Part shown: positions 23,240 through 36,937 of the stretch, piece by piece
Position numbering within the stretch: the stretch's first letter is position 1
How the letters are laid out: the number at the start of each line of letters is the position of its first letter
Assembly (NCBI RefSeq): GCF_000485595.1
Contig: NW_014577739.1
Coordinates: forward strand, 72,238-114,146
From: Priapulus caudatus
Lineage: Eukaryota > Priapulida > Priapulimorpha > Priapulimorphida > Priapulidae
Reading direction: 5' to 3'
Length of the DNA: 41,909 nucleotides
The notes under the pieces: model-generated
Told to the model about the DNA's origin: nothing
Seen by the model: only the letters and a program-made list of their open reading frames with translations
The model's database searches: none
Program-made: the position numbers and the translations under genes

Positions 23240-26200
23240 CTGTAAGGGAAAGAGTTGAGTGACTTCAAAAAAGCAATCATTTCGACTACTAGCAAACCCA
23301 CAATAAAGTACATGCCCAGTTAAACCCATGATACATGATGATGCAAGTAATTTGCAGTGGGAACAGTTGGCTAACAGTTAATTAATGACTGAACACTCAT
23401 ACATATTACTAATCCACTAACACTTTAGCATTACATATTTAGCACATTCATCGTAGAGATTAAAGGAGACTGTAGGTTTAGGAATTGTTTTCAGTTAAAA
23501 CTCTCAAAAATATAGAACATGTCTATATTTAAAGATTGTATAAAACACAAGTTTAGGAATTATTTTCAATTGAAACTCAAAAAGTATTGAGAATATCATT
23601 AACGATTACTGGAAACTTTACGTGCGGGCTTAGAAATTACTTTCAGTTGAATGCCTCAGAAAATATTGAGCATGTCAATCACTAAATATTACAGAGGAAT
23701 GTAGGTTTAGGTAATTATTATCGGTTGGGAACACTTGCCAGGTTCGTGATGAACTGGGGCCGGCGTATGCGCTGCTGCTTGACTATGTAGAACACATCCA
23801 CGCTCTGTTCGACCTTCATCTTATCAATGACGCTGGCCACGGCGCAGTACACACCACTCCTCTCCGCACCATCGCTGCAAACACACACACACAATGCTCA
23901 CATATAAATAAATAAATAAATAAATAAATATATATATAAGACCCTTAATGGTGCTGGCTGGCTATGGTGCAGTACACACTGCTCCTCTCCGCACCATTGC
24001 TGCAAAGACACACACAACGCTCATATATATACAAGACTTTTAATGGTGCTGGCTATGGCACTGTACACACTGCTTCTCTTTGCACCATCACTGCAAACAC
24101 ATCGTTATACTCACATGTACGGCTGTCCATGTGCACCAAGTATACAACACGTCCATCATTAAAGATTAGCAAAACGGTAAAAATTAATAAAAAAAGGTAA
24201 AATCAGTAAAAACACTACAAAAGGGGTAGTTGTAGGTTTAGAAACAATTTACAGTTTCATTTTGTTTAAATTGCACTGCACGCAGAATGTTTTTCCATTT
24301 ATTCGTCCCATTCACTAGGACTACTTCACCCACCTTTGCCCTCAGTCAGAAAGACAAATCCATCATCATCACATCTCATCCTTTCTCATTCTAAACCTAC
24401 TACCTCGCCCCAACCGGTCGCCGAAAGCAATCCTTCAGAAGATTCCCCCGCCCATGGACGCCGCGACGACAGACGGCGGGCGAGACTTGAACCCCGAACC
24501 CTGGACCCGGCACTTGACAGCTTGTGCTCTCACCTGCAGTGCACTGTGATCGGCTTGTTGCCGGACTTCTGCTGCCACTTCTCGACGTGCTCGAGCAGCG
24601 AGAGGAAGTTCTGTGGGTTCGCCGGCACCTCGCGGTCGCTCGGCCACGCGCGAAAGTCAAACTGCGTTATCAGTCGCGGCGGCAGCCGGGAATCCTGCGG
24701 AAACAACGTACGCGCTCTTCGTCAGATCTCGACGTTGATGAAGCCGCGATGTTTGTACGTAACAACGAGAGGCAGCCGGAACGGAAACCGTCTCTTATGA
24801 CACACTGTGACACACGATAAATGATGCTGAAGCTTGCTGAAAGGTAGCATGTCTAGTCAAATATATCAGCACAGAGAACAGAGACACCGATCGTCATACC
24901 AACGTTCATCCATTCATCTCACACACAGTTTTGATTGAGACGCACTCATTCAGACAAACTCGCGTACCTACAAATATACTAATTAAATTTCAGAAACGAG
25001 GAACATAACGCAGTCAGTGATCTCACGAACGGTAACAAGTAACACGGGTCGTGGCTCGCTACCTTCTGTGTGAGTTGCAGCTGTCGCGCTGTGATGTAGT
25101 TTCCGTAGCCCGTCTGCACGACCAGCCGCACGCTGAAGTGTCCATACTCCTGCTCCACTCCTTCCTCGTTAGGCCAGTACTGACAGCATGTCTAGCGGGC
25201 GAAAAAAACAAACGTCTATCGTCAGCCACACGCATTCGCAAAGTCGTCTCCGCCCACCGCCGCCCCGCGACAGATTTCGTACGGAAATTTCCCCGTTATG
25301 TTCCGGAAATGAGAAGTCACGGTGGTACGGTCGGCGATTAGCATGTACAGCTATCGTGTTGAAGGCCGTGGGTTCAAACTCCCTGCGTGGTCGGGCCGAT
25401 GAATTTTCACTGAGTGTTAAACCCTGGCCCTCTCTCTACATCAGGGACTCTGAATTCTTCTTAGCTATACCCTTATGTATTCATCTCAGCTTGGATGATT
25501 ACACAAAATTGAAGACCTGTCTCCAGTAATGGGGACACAGCGAAGCAGCGAGGATGTAAAGCACTATGGAAGTAACCCCCCCCCCCCATTGTCAGTGTGC
25601 TGATACGACAACGTAATCGTTTTTACTCATGTTCATTGCTAACTTTATAGCTTCACGGTATCAGAAAGCTAAGTGAATCTACATGGGGTAGTGACCCTGG
25701 ATCTGTGAAGAAGGAGCAGGAGGAGGAGGAGGAGGAGGAGGAGGAGGAGGAGGAGGAGAAGAAGGAGAAGAAAAAGAAAAAAGAAGAAGACAAGGGGGAA
25801 CAGAAAGAGGAGTGGGTAGAAGAAGAATAAGAAAAAGAATAGGAAGAATGGTCTGTTGTTTTACCTCGTCCTCCATCGTGTCCAGGTTAATAATGGTCAA
25901 TGAGCCGTGGTCGCGCATGAGACTCCAGAAGTCGTTGACAGTGTGAGCGAGCGGCGTCTGCGTCACAATGAAGCCATTACGCTGCTTGTAGCCCTGCGAG
26001 AACAAGCGAACGCCTCACTGTCACCGATCAAATCAAACCTGGTCGCTAACCCGGTGCTTTTTTATGCATAGTACACTTTTTTTTTGAAGTTTTGCCTTGC
26101 ACTTTTCTTATTACAAACCAAATCAAATGTAGCTACAAATAAACGAACATTTTCGATGTACTTTCCAATTATAAATAGAATAAAACATAGTAGCTAACAA

Positions 26201-27006
26201 AGGTACATCTTCCGTACACTTCTCGCATTATGCACCGAATAGAATGAAGCTTTTAACAAATAAGCTTTTTTATGGTAATAAAAATAGCTTAAATATCTTT
26301 CTAATAAACCAATTTTCTAAATTCTATATACATGCATTTGTAAATACTATAGAATTTTAAACAATTTTATGTGTTGCACATTCTCGTTTCACGCTTGATC
26401 AAACAACATGAGCCCCTTGTACATAAGCAGCAAACCTGCACCTGGTAATTACGATAGATTCATGGCGAAAAATGTGCATTATACGAAGGAGGTGGTGATG
26501 TTTGGTAATCGGAAACGTTGACTGAGAAGGTGGATGGGGTAAGGAACCATTGAATGTAATGAAAAACTGAAATCTGCTGTGCAAGCTTGGCAGCACCCAG
26601 ATTGGCAGCAATACTTACGTCAACAAATGTAGCATTTATGTAACTTGTGCCCTTAGTATCGTCAAATGTTATCAAAAAAGGAATACTGATATCCGCTGTG
26701 AAAACACAAAGTAGAATATTAGCAGGGAAAATAGTAAAATAAGATTTTTGACTCTCTCCCTTTTATCGTGAACATGTACTAGGCTAGGTTGTATTTGACA
26801 CGAATAGACAAACTTAGAGAAAAAGGAAAAAAACTGTCAGAATGGAGAGATCAATGTTGATATCAATACTGAGAGAGAGAGAGAAAGACAGAAGAGGAGG
26901 GAGAGAGAGAGAAAGACAGAAGAGGAGGGAGAAAGAGAGAGAGACATAGAGAAAAAGAGAGAGAAGGAGAAAGAATAAGACAAAAAGAAAGATAAAGAGA
27001 AAGGAC

Positions 27007-27039
<33 letters not shown>

Positions 27040-30000
27040 CGAGTGAGCTGCATCCTACCAGGGACAATGGTTAAACATCTGTTCTTGTCCACGTTTTTGG
27101 GATCATGCGCTTCCTTACACATGTCTTCCTGTAGCACCGGGCTGACCATCTGTAACATCTGAAAATAGGTAAATCAATGACTCTGCTGCAAAATTAAGCT
27201 TCATGACAGCTTACAAGTTTAATCATCGTGACGTCGATAACTAAACCCATCACCTATCGAATTGTAAACAACAATGCTTGAAAATCGTCATGAATTGCAT
27301 AGCTTATGAATTAATTCAGCGTAAAAAACTATTCATATATGTTACATGGAAAAAGTTATCATGGCTTATATTACGATCTCAATATATTATAGCAAATTAG
27401 TCATATCTAACCCTTATGCACAAGTATGAAAAATAGCTATACTGTATGTGTATGTTTCTTGCAAATTCTAAAATAACATAATTAAAAATAAAAACTCAAT
27501 AACAATTATACACTCAACTGAAAATTGTAAAGATGTATTTCCCTACTTTTCAGTTTCTTTTACAAGTTAACGAACTAAAATTTTCCCGTACAGACAATCA
27601 CAGAATTACGCAGCCAACACACAGTAAACCGATAATGCCGCTGAAGGTAAAAAAATGCAGAAAACTGCCGATCGATTGGCCGACCATACCTCAAACTGTT
27701 TTTCGATCTCCGACCTTCCTGCGGCCTCCGGCGCTGGCTGACACATCTGGTGGTAGCGGCGGTGAAACTCGGATGTCGGGATGACGGTGTCACCGCACTG
27801 CAACGCCTCTACAAGCGCGTCGTAGAGAAACACGTACTGCTCCTGTAATAAACGAGCGCGTCGTAGAGAAACACGTACTGCTCCTGTAATAAACGAGCGC
27901 GTCGTAGAGAAACACGTACTGCTCCTGTAATAAACGAGCGCGTCGTAGAAAACCCACCGTAAGTGGGGCTTCCTGTAATAAAAGAGCGCTGTCGTATAGA
28001 AAAGCACGGTATGGCTGCCTGTAATAAACGAGCGCGTCGTAGAGAAACACCGTACTGCTCCTGTAATAAACGAGCGCGTCCGTAGAAAACATCCGTACCC
28101 TGGGCCTCGCTTGTAATAAACGAGCGCGTCGTAGAAGAATCACGTACTGCTCCTGTAATAAACGAGCGCAGTGCGTAGAGAAACACCGTACTGCTCCTTA
28201 AGATAAACGAGCGCGTTTCGTAGAGAAACACGTAACTGCTCCTAGTTAATAAACGAGCGCGTCGTAGAGCAAAGACGTACTGACTCCTGTAAATAAATCG
28301 AGCGGCGTCGTAGAGAAACACGTACTGCTCCTGTAATAAACGTGGAGGCGCCGTGTAGAGAAACACGTACTGCTCGCTTGTATAAACGAGCGCGTCGTAG
28401 AGAAACACGTCCACTGCTCTGTAATACAAACGAGCGCGTGCGTAGAGAAAACGTACTGGCTCCTGTAATAAACAGCCGTCGTAGAGAAACACGTACTGCT
28501 CCCTCGTATAAACGAAGCGCTCGTAAGAAACCGTACGTGCTTCTGTAATAAACGTCCACAACGTAAAAACAGTACTCGAATCCGATGCTGCTATGCACGA
28601 CTAGCCCGCAAGTAAATGTTAGAAAATTTGGCCTCTGTACGAGGATATTGTACGAGGTATAAATAATTTGAGTTCGACATGATACAGTGAGCCACGACGC
28701 ATAGCACAATAGCAACATTTCGTACGAGTTCATTGTATTGTGTTGTTGAGGTTATTTGTACCTTGAAAATGCATAGAAGATATATAAAGCCCATAAACAG
28801 TTAAATATAGGCAGAATATTATTAAATAAGTGTGAAACAAACCATGTTGTAAACATTTTCATAACTAACAAATAGTTAGACTACGATTCACCACATATTT
28901 GCTATTCTGCATATCGCAGACGGAACACTGACATGATGAAACCTCATCACAGAATACGTATACGAACACATCAGATGCTATATTTTACCAGTGTTTGTAT
29001 CATGGTCGTTCGCTTCTGTCGCATGTTCCACACAAATCCCAACAGATCTATCTGGTCTTCTGCTTTCGCTTGCTCCAACAGTGAGTCCAGAGCAATGTAC
29101 GTCCCCGTTCTGCCTACGCCAGCACTGAAACAACGTTACGCACCGTTACAGTACTGACACAGACCGGGACCAGAGTGTTAGAAAATGAGAAAATCTTTCG
29201 TCGATTTTCATAGCGTGAATTTGCAGAGGTGGTCTCTGGATCAAAGACTGACAGGCAACGTGCTCAAACTTGTTTGGTTCCACATCAACCTGATGAAAAA
29301 GCCAAATACTTAACGCGTTCGGCCTAAACTCGTTTTTACTTGCGAACGATTCTATAGCTTGGCAATTTATATTGCAAGCAGAGTGGGAATGCTTTGAATA
29401 TTTTAGATTTCTTTTTTATACATGCTGCTCAGCGCTTGAATGAAATGAATACAATCAACAAAGTTGTCGATTAATCACTACAAGCTTGGCTCCGACTTTT
29501 AAGCGTGCTTAAATCAACATAAAGGCTTCACATGGGTTAAATGACTTGATAATAAAACGGATTGCCGCCACGCACACATGCTCACACCCATATGTGATAT
29601 GTGTGCATGTATAGATGCACACACGCATGAACCCACGTAGAGATGCACAGATGCTCATACACCCACGCACGCACGTACATATGCACCCACACATGCACGC
29701 ACGCACGTATTCAACCACCCACCAGGCACGTACGCACTCACGCACGTACAGACGCACACACGCACGCACACAGGCACACACACCTGCAGTGGACGACGGT
29801 GATTTCGTTGTTGCAGTCGACGTCCGAGCGGACTTTGCGGCGGAATGAGAGCAGTGCGGTCGGGTACTGCGGCACCCCGTGGTCCGGCCACGACGTGAAG
29901 TGATACTGCTTGATCGTCTTCGCCGTCTCGCTCTCAATCTGTACAGAATACCCAAGTAGGTTAAGGGATAACATGAGTGAGAGAGACAGAAAGAGGGAGG

Positions 30001-30435
30001 GAGGAAGAGAGGGAGAGAGAGAGAGAGAGGGAGGGGGAAAGTGAGAGGTGGAGAGGGAGAGAGTGAAGTAACACAGCATGACCGACTTCGCAATTCCAAA
30101 CTCAATTTGTACCAAACTAGAAACGGGCAGTTGTCGCCAACTACATGTATCCCCCGTGATCTAGTATGAATGGAATATCTCTGTAAGGACGTAGAAGGCA
30201 AGTAAAGTTAAATAAGTCACAAAGACAAAGGTTTGTTAGACAACTGGTGTGCCTCAGATGTGGAAGTATATGGAATCTGGTTACCCTAGAAGGCCGAAGA
30301 GGAAATGTAAGTCGACGGTGAAGGTCAAACTAAGGTCAAGGACAGTGGTGGTTTTGGTATGCGACCGACCTTCTCCCCAAGATGTGTAAACATACCAAGT
30401 TTAGTCGCGCTAGGTCAATTAGGGGCTGAGTCACA

Positions 30436-30491
<56 letters not shown>

Positions 30492-31015
30492 CGCACGCAC
30501 GCANNNNNNNNNNNNNNNNNNNNNNNNNNNNNNNNNNNNNNNNNNNNNNNNNNNNNNNNNNNNNNNNNNNNNNNNNNNNNNNNNNNNNNNNNNNNNNNNN
30601 NNNNNNNNNNNNNNNNNNNNNNNNNNNNNNNNNNNNNNNNNNNNNNNNNNNNNNNNNNNNNNNNNNNNNNNNNNNNNNNNNNNNNNNNNNNNNNNNNNNN
30701 NNNNNNNNNNNNNNNNNNNNNNNNNNNNNNNNNNNNNNNNNNNNNNNNNNNNNNNNNNNNNNNNNNNNNNNNNNNNNNNNNNNNNNNNNNNNNNNNNNNN
30801 NNNNNNNNNNNNNNNNNNNNNNNNNNNNNNNNNNNNNNNNNNNNNNNNNNNNNNNNNNNNNNNNNNNNNNNNNNNNNNNNNNNNNNNNNNNNNNNNNNNN
30901 NNNNNNNNNNNNNNNNNNNNNNNNNNNNNNNNNNNNNNNNNNNNNNNNNNNNNNNNNNNNNNNNNNNNNNNNNNNNNNNNNNNNNNNNNNNNNNNNNNNN
31001 NNNNNNNNNNNNNNN

Positions 31016-31063
<48 letters not shown>

Positions 31064-33301
31064 CTCACCGGTTTCAGTTCTAGCGTGCGTATCGTGTAGT
31101 CGGCTAGCGTCTCTGTACCGAGATGCTTCACCTGCATCTTGCCGTACTCCTCTACGCCCAAGTCTGGACAGTACTTCTCGCACTTTATCTGCACCAGAGG
31201 GAGCCATTAGTGCCGTCCTCATGCGGGTACGCGAGAATCTCGTTAAAATTATTACGTATGTTATAATTTCATATTATATAGATTAACATTAGAAATTAGA
31301 TAAAGTCAATACATTTCCATTATCTACGTGCAAAACTGCATAGAAAATGGATAAATTTCCGTAACCATACACCTGCGAAATTTCGTGAAAATTAATACAT
31401 TTCCGTGAACATTTATCTGCAAGCATTTTGGAAAAAATGCTTATAATTAATTGATAAATAAATGACTTATAATTGATAAATAAATATTTATCGATATGAG
31501 CATGTGAAATTGGTGAATAAATACACGAATACCCGTAAATCTGCGAAAAAAACAAACTGCTACCACACGACATCTGATGATGCTCACCCTTCCCTCTTCA
31601 ACACAGTTGGTGACCATGATGACCTTCGTCGTTGGTTCCTGCCACATCATGATCCAAAAGTCTTCTAGCGTCGTATCCTTTGGTCCTGAAACGTATCAGA
31701 GATGGACGTTCACGAATCTTCCTCAGCCACACAGAACTTCGTTTTTACCACAGAAAGAAAGCAGTTGACTTTTTCTGCCCGTTTCTTCTGATAAAATATC
31801 CAAGTTTCTTATAAGACTTGCTACGTAAAGATGTGCCCACAATTACCATTATGTATGTATATATACATATAAAATCTTAACATTATAATACTTCTACAAT
31901 ACTACAATACTTCTTATTGTCCCAGCAGTTCAGCTACATTTCATAATGTACGAAAAACTGCAGAATTATCCATTTGGTTTTATACGGAATCCTGACAGAG
32001 CGAACTTAAAATGTCTTATGGATTACCTTGTGTTGCTATATACATTTTCGGTCTTTCATAACCCTGCAAATAGATAGGGCAAATCACGGTCACACTGAAG
32101 AAATTGAAATAAGAACACTAGTCTCATTCCGTACAAATTATAATACACAACGAAAGTTGAAAACGCATACGAAATTTTTCTAGCCTGTCTGTTTGTTGAG
32201 ACGCTCACTACAGATATGTTTGTTACCAACCGAAAAAACCAGACAGTTCTAACGCTGTCGTAATGCCGACTTTAAGTGCGTAATCGAGTTGCGGATACTC
32301 ACATCAATGTAGGAGGCGTTTATGTAATCGGACGGCGGAGTGTAGTCCATCTCAACCACCGGCTTTAATATCACTCGCGTCTGGTCATCTACGTAAGAAC
32401 ACAACCATCAGGATCCACGTCAAATCCACTTCTGATATTACGACTGTGGTACGTTTACACTACTTCGAACTATTAGTCCCTCTATTATGAGTGTAAGTCC
32501 TTCTACCAATTACTAACCTTAGCATCTCTACCACTTACTGCACTAACACGCTAAAACCTAAACTACTAAGCGGAAACTTAACGAAAATCGAAAGTCGTGA
32601 CTCAGAGTTACAAGATGGGGTAACGAGGCTGAAGATCGTTAATCTACATCACGACGAGCCCGCGACTCTCCCCCTCCGTCGCACTACAGCTGCTGTGGTC
32701 CGACCGACAAAAAATCTTCGAGTACAATCGCGTCGGAGAGAAGGGAAGAGAATTTCCCGGGTGAGGCACGTACACGGGAAGACGTTGCCGAACCGATTCC
32801 TGCTCTTGTTTGTGGGCTGCCTCGCGACATCGTACGCCGCGATCATCCCCGTCGGCAACATCTGCAAACGCCAACGTCGCATTAATTAATTCTCTATTAT
32901 TTATTCTTCTCATTTATCATTCTCCCTTATTCATTTTTTCTTTTTTTTACTCTCTTCTCTGCTCTTTTCGGCAACTCATCGATGATGAGCATGACGGATT
33001 TCAATTATCAGAGGGTCGGTGAAGCAAAACGATCAATCACTGATGCAGTGACCAGACGCGTGAAATCAAGAGCCCATTAATACTGTGTAAAGTTAGGCTT
33101 GAGCTAGAAAGTTTCACACCTGCACGTATCACGTAGGAACATAATTGAAATTTGAGAGCAACCATGACTGTTCACGAGAAAACTATCGCACACGATGCGC
33201 GTTTTTCAGAATGCTCGTAGAGCGAGCAGCAGCAGCAACAGCAGCAGCAGCAACAGCAACAGCAGCAGCAGCAGCAGCAACAACAGCAGCAACAGCAGCA
33301 A

Positions 33302-33333
<32 letters not shown>

Positions 33334-36300
33334 TTAGTAGTAGACCTGGTCAGCAGCAAGGAGCTAAATATAACAAGGAGAGGAAGCGCCGCCATATCTG
33401 GCCCAAATCTTTGCCATATTTGGTCATATTGGCCTAGAACAGATTAGTGTTCTATTGTCTCTGGGTTCGGGTCTGCACAGGCGTTTCAGCTGATTATGGT
33501 CCATAGATGGCGTCCTTGAGGCGAAAAGCACACAGCCAATCCGCTTCCTCTCCTTTTTATATTTAGCTCCTTGGTCAGCAGGACAGCAGTGTTCTGTGTC
33601 GTCATCTCTCACCTTGTACTCCTCCTCTAGACCGTTAGTCGCCTTCTTCTCGTGAACGTATCCGAGCAGCGCTCCGACGGCGATCGGCCGCGTCACCATG
33701 TTCTCCTGTTTAAACGAACACGGATCGGAGTGTGAGCAGCATCATCGAGCGATCTACTCATCAAGTCTCAACACGAGTAGTTAGTAACAGTGAATGCACC
33801 CGCACGAACGCGCTGTCGCAAAACACTGACAAAGTGGTTGAACACAATGACTTTGCTACGGTGAAAGATAAAAAGAAAGAAAAAGACAGACAGAGAGAAA
33901 GGGAGAGGATGAGGAAGAGTGTGAGAGAGAAAAAAAGAGAGAGAAAGATAGGGAGACAAACAAACAGGCGTGCAGACAGATAGACATACACCGCGAGGCA
34001 TTCCTTGTCTTGGTGTCAGGTTCCAGAAACCTGTTCTCAGATACAAACTTTTTTTTCGTAGACCAAATCTCTCCACACACTGCGTACAAGAATCGCGTAA
34101 CTGTCGCGTTTCCGTCGACATTCCACGAGACAAAGTTCATGTTAAAACTAACGTTAAGATGTGAATTTCGTTTCTGACGACGCTGCGACGAGGCGGCGAC
34201 CCGGCATGTTGCCCACCTGCACGTTCTCGTAGATGTCACTCATCGCGATCTCCTCGCTGGGCCGCGCGTTGTTCAGCGAGTCGTCGACCATCAGCACCTT
34301 CGTCTCGTTCGTCGACTGCGGGCTGCTGTACGTGCCGTTCATGTGCGCCGCCTTGTACTGCTTCTTCGCTTCTCTCGCCTTCCGTCTGCACGACAGATGC
34401 GTGCGGCGGGGAGAAAAAACCACGCATATGTGTTATGAGTTGGCGTGTACACGGTAAACATGTAACATGTAATGTCACTACTAATGTGTAACGTGTATAA
34501 ATATGTAACAAACAAATAGGTTTGAAGTGCAAGAACTTTGCAATTAAACTACACGTATCATCGCGGTGTATAAAATCGACAGTTTTAAACTAATTGTAGA
34601 TTTCTCATCCGATTATATTAATACTTATATATAATAATTATCAAAACCAACGTATTTCTCAAACGTTGGTTTTCACATGGCGAAACCCGTCGTAACACAC
34701 GCGGTTGTAGCAAAAACGTGGCTCGCCACTCACCGGAACACGAAGAAGGCGACGACGATGATCGCGATGATGATGAGAAACGCGACGACGACGATCGCCG
34801 CAACGACCGCCGGCGTGTTCGACGTCGATGAAGACGGCGATGCCTCGTAGCGACCCGCCATGACGGTCTTAGCCGTGCCGGCGACCTGGATCTTCGTCTC
34901 CTGCGGAAAGGAACAATGGCGATTAAACAAAGAGGATACGATGGACGAAACGAATCGAATAAACGAATGAAAGAATAATAAATGTTAGTAGTAATAACAA
35001 TATAGATTAGAAGTAATAATAAACATAGCGCGAATAAATAAAAGAAACTAAAGTCGATTTTGCTGCAATTGTGTTCCAACGTATCATCTTTTTCACAACG
35101 TCACATCACAACAAGTTGCTGTAGGACTCACTTACCCCTTCCCAGTTGCTGTAGGACCCACTCACCCCTTCCAAGTTGCTGTAGGACTCACCCCTTCCAA
35201 GTTGCTGTAGGACTTACCCCTTCCTAGTTGCTGTAGGACTTACCCCTTCCTAGTTGCTGTAGGACTCACCCCTTCCTAGTTGCTGTAGGACCCACTCACC
35301 CCTTCCAAGTTGCTGTAGGACTCACCCCTTCCCAGTTGCTGTAGGACCCACTCACCCCTTCCAAGTTGCTGTAGGACTCACCCCTTCCCAGTTGCTGTAG
35401 GACTTACTCACCCCTTCCCAGTTGCTCTAGGACTCACTTACCCCTTCCCAGTTGCTGTAGGCTACCAGGTAGACCACACACTCCGCTCCAGCATCGAGCC
35501 GCGCGTTGTAGTAGCCCCCGCGGACGGCGGCGTCGCCGACGACAAACGACGTCGGGGCGCGAAGCTCGTCCTCGCTCAGCTGTGCGGCGACGTAGTAACG
35601 CAGCTCCTGCTTCCGTGCCGTCGCAAAGTCCTGCAGCTGTGATGCGCGCATGATCGGCGGTGCGGTCGCACGCGACACCACCACGTAGTAGCCACTGTGA
35701 GAGAGAGAGAGAGAGAGCGATGAGAGATGAGAGATGACAATCCTGCAGCTGTGATGCGCGCATGATCGGCGGTGCGGTCGCACGCGACACCACCACGTAG
35801 TGTGAGAGAGATAGATGAGAGAAGAGAGAGGGAGAGGCGGAGACAGAGGGGGACAAGGTGAGATTATGACAATGTAGTAGCCACTGCAAGGCGCGTGTGC
35901 GCGAGAGAGAGATAGAGAGAGGGATGTGGTGAGATTATACTGCCTGTAAGTGTAAGGCATATCGTAATGAGAGGCATAGATGTTGTTGTGGTCGTGAGTT
36001 TACGCTGCTTGTGAGGTGTGTCATTTTAATGGGAGTTTGAATTTTTATCATTAAAATTTCTTTTCTAGCACAATAAACAATACATATCAAAAATGTATAA
36101 CTTCACACACACCGTTCTTCTGGTCTATCCCCCCCCCCACCCAGAACCGCACCCGATTTCGATACGCTTTGACATGAAACCTCAGGGTACGCCCGATTGT
36201 GTGGAGAGAAGACAACTCTTACTTGTCGGGTCCGTTGAACTGTGTGGGGCTGAGCAGCACGGTGATGGTGCCAGCCTTCGCATCGTTGGCCTGCACGACA

Positions 36301-36876
36301 GGAGGCAGCGGCTTGAGTGGCTCTGCAATGTGCATCGCGCAGGAGAAATACATTAAACGTGTGCGCTAACTGTATAACCTCCCAGACACGTAAGGGTATC
36401 CAAATATTAAATACACTACACACCAATAACAACAACTGCCCAATAGACACACACCTACAACCCCCACGAGGCCACAAACGGGCAAAACCGATGTGCTATT
36501 TCATGCATCGAAGGAACATTGAAGGAACATCAAATGAAAGTCGAAGCAATGTCGAAGGAATTTCGAATGAACGTCAAAGGAAAGTTGAAGGAACATTGAA
36601 CGAACGTCTAATGAACGTTGAAGAAACATGGAATGAATGTCGAAGTGCCGCCGAATCGCACCCATTATGTCGGTCCAGAAGACGATGTCGCTCTCTGCGC
36701 CGCGGCCGGCCGTCGAGCGCGCGGCCACCGTCACCTTGTACATGGTGCCGGGCTGCAGGTCAGTGATCGTGAACATCCTGATCGCCGTGTCGATGCTCAT
36801 GAGACGGGCCGGCCCGGTCAGCGTCACTGCCGGGTTGTACGACTGCTGAGCCTCCACCTTCAACTAGAGATGATGT

Positions 36877-36937
<61 letters not shown>

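Noticed and set aside
27843-28733. Long minus-strand frames repeating YVFLYDALVYYRSS-like strings
   Set aside because: They are read-through of the 41 bp exon-edge array. The unit is not a multiple of three, so they are not a true repeat protein, and only the exon at 27690-27842 is supported.
30336-31194. 240-260 codon frames crossing the N gap
   Set aside because: Most of their length is N; flanks are microsatellite. Only the exon at 31069-31188 is real.
33145-33447. Poly-Ala, poly-Ser and poly-Gln frames
   Set aside because: CAG/CAA tract in intron 13 of the minus-strand gene; all three frames are open, with no other coding signal.
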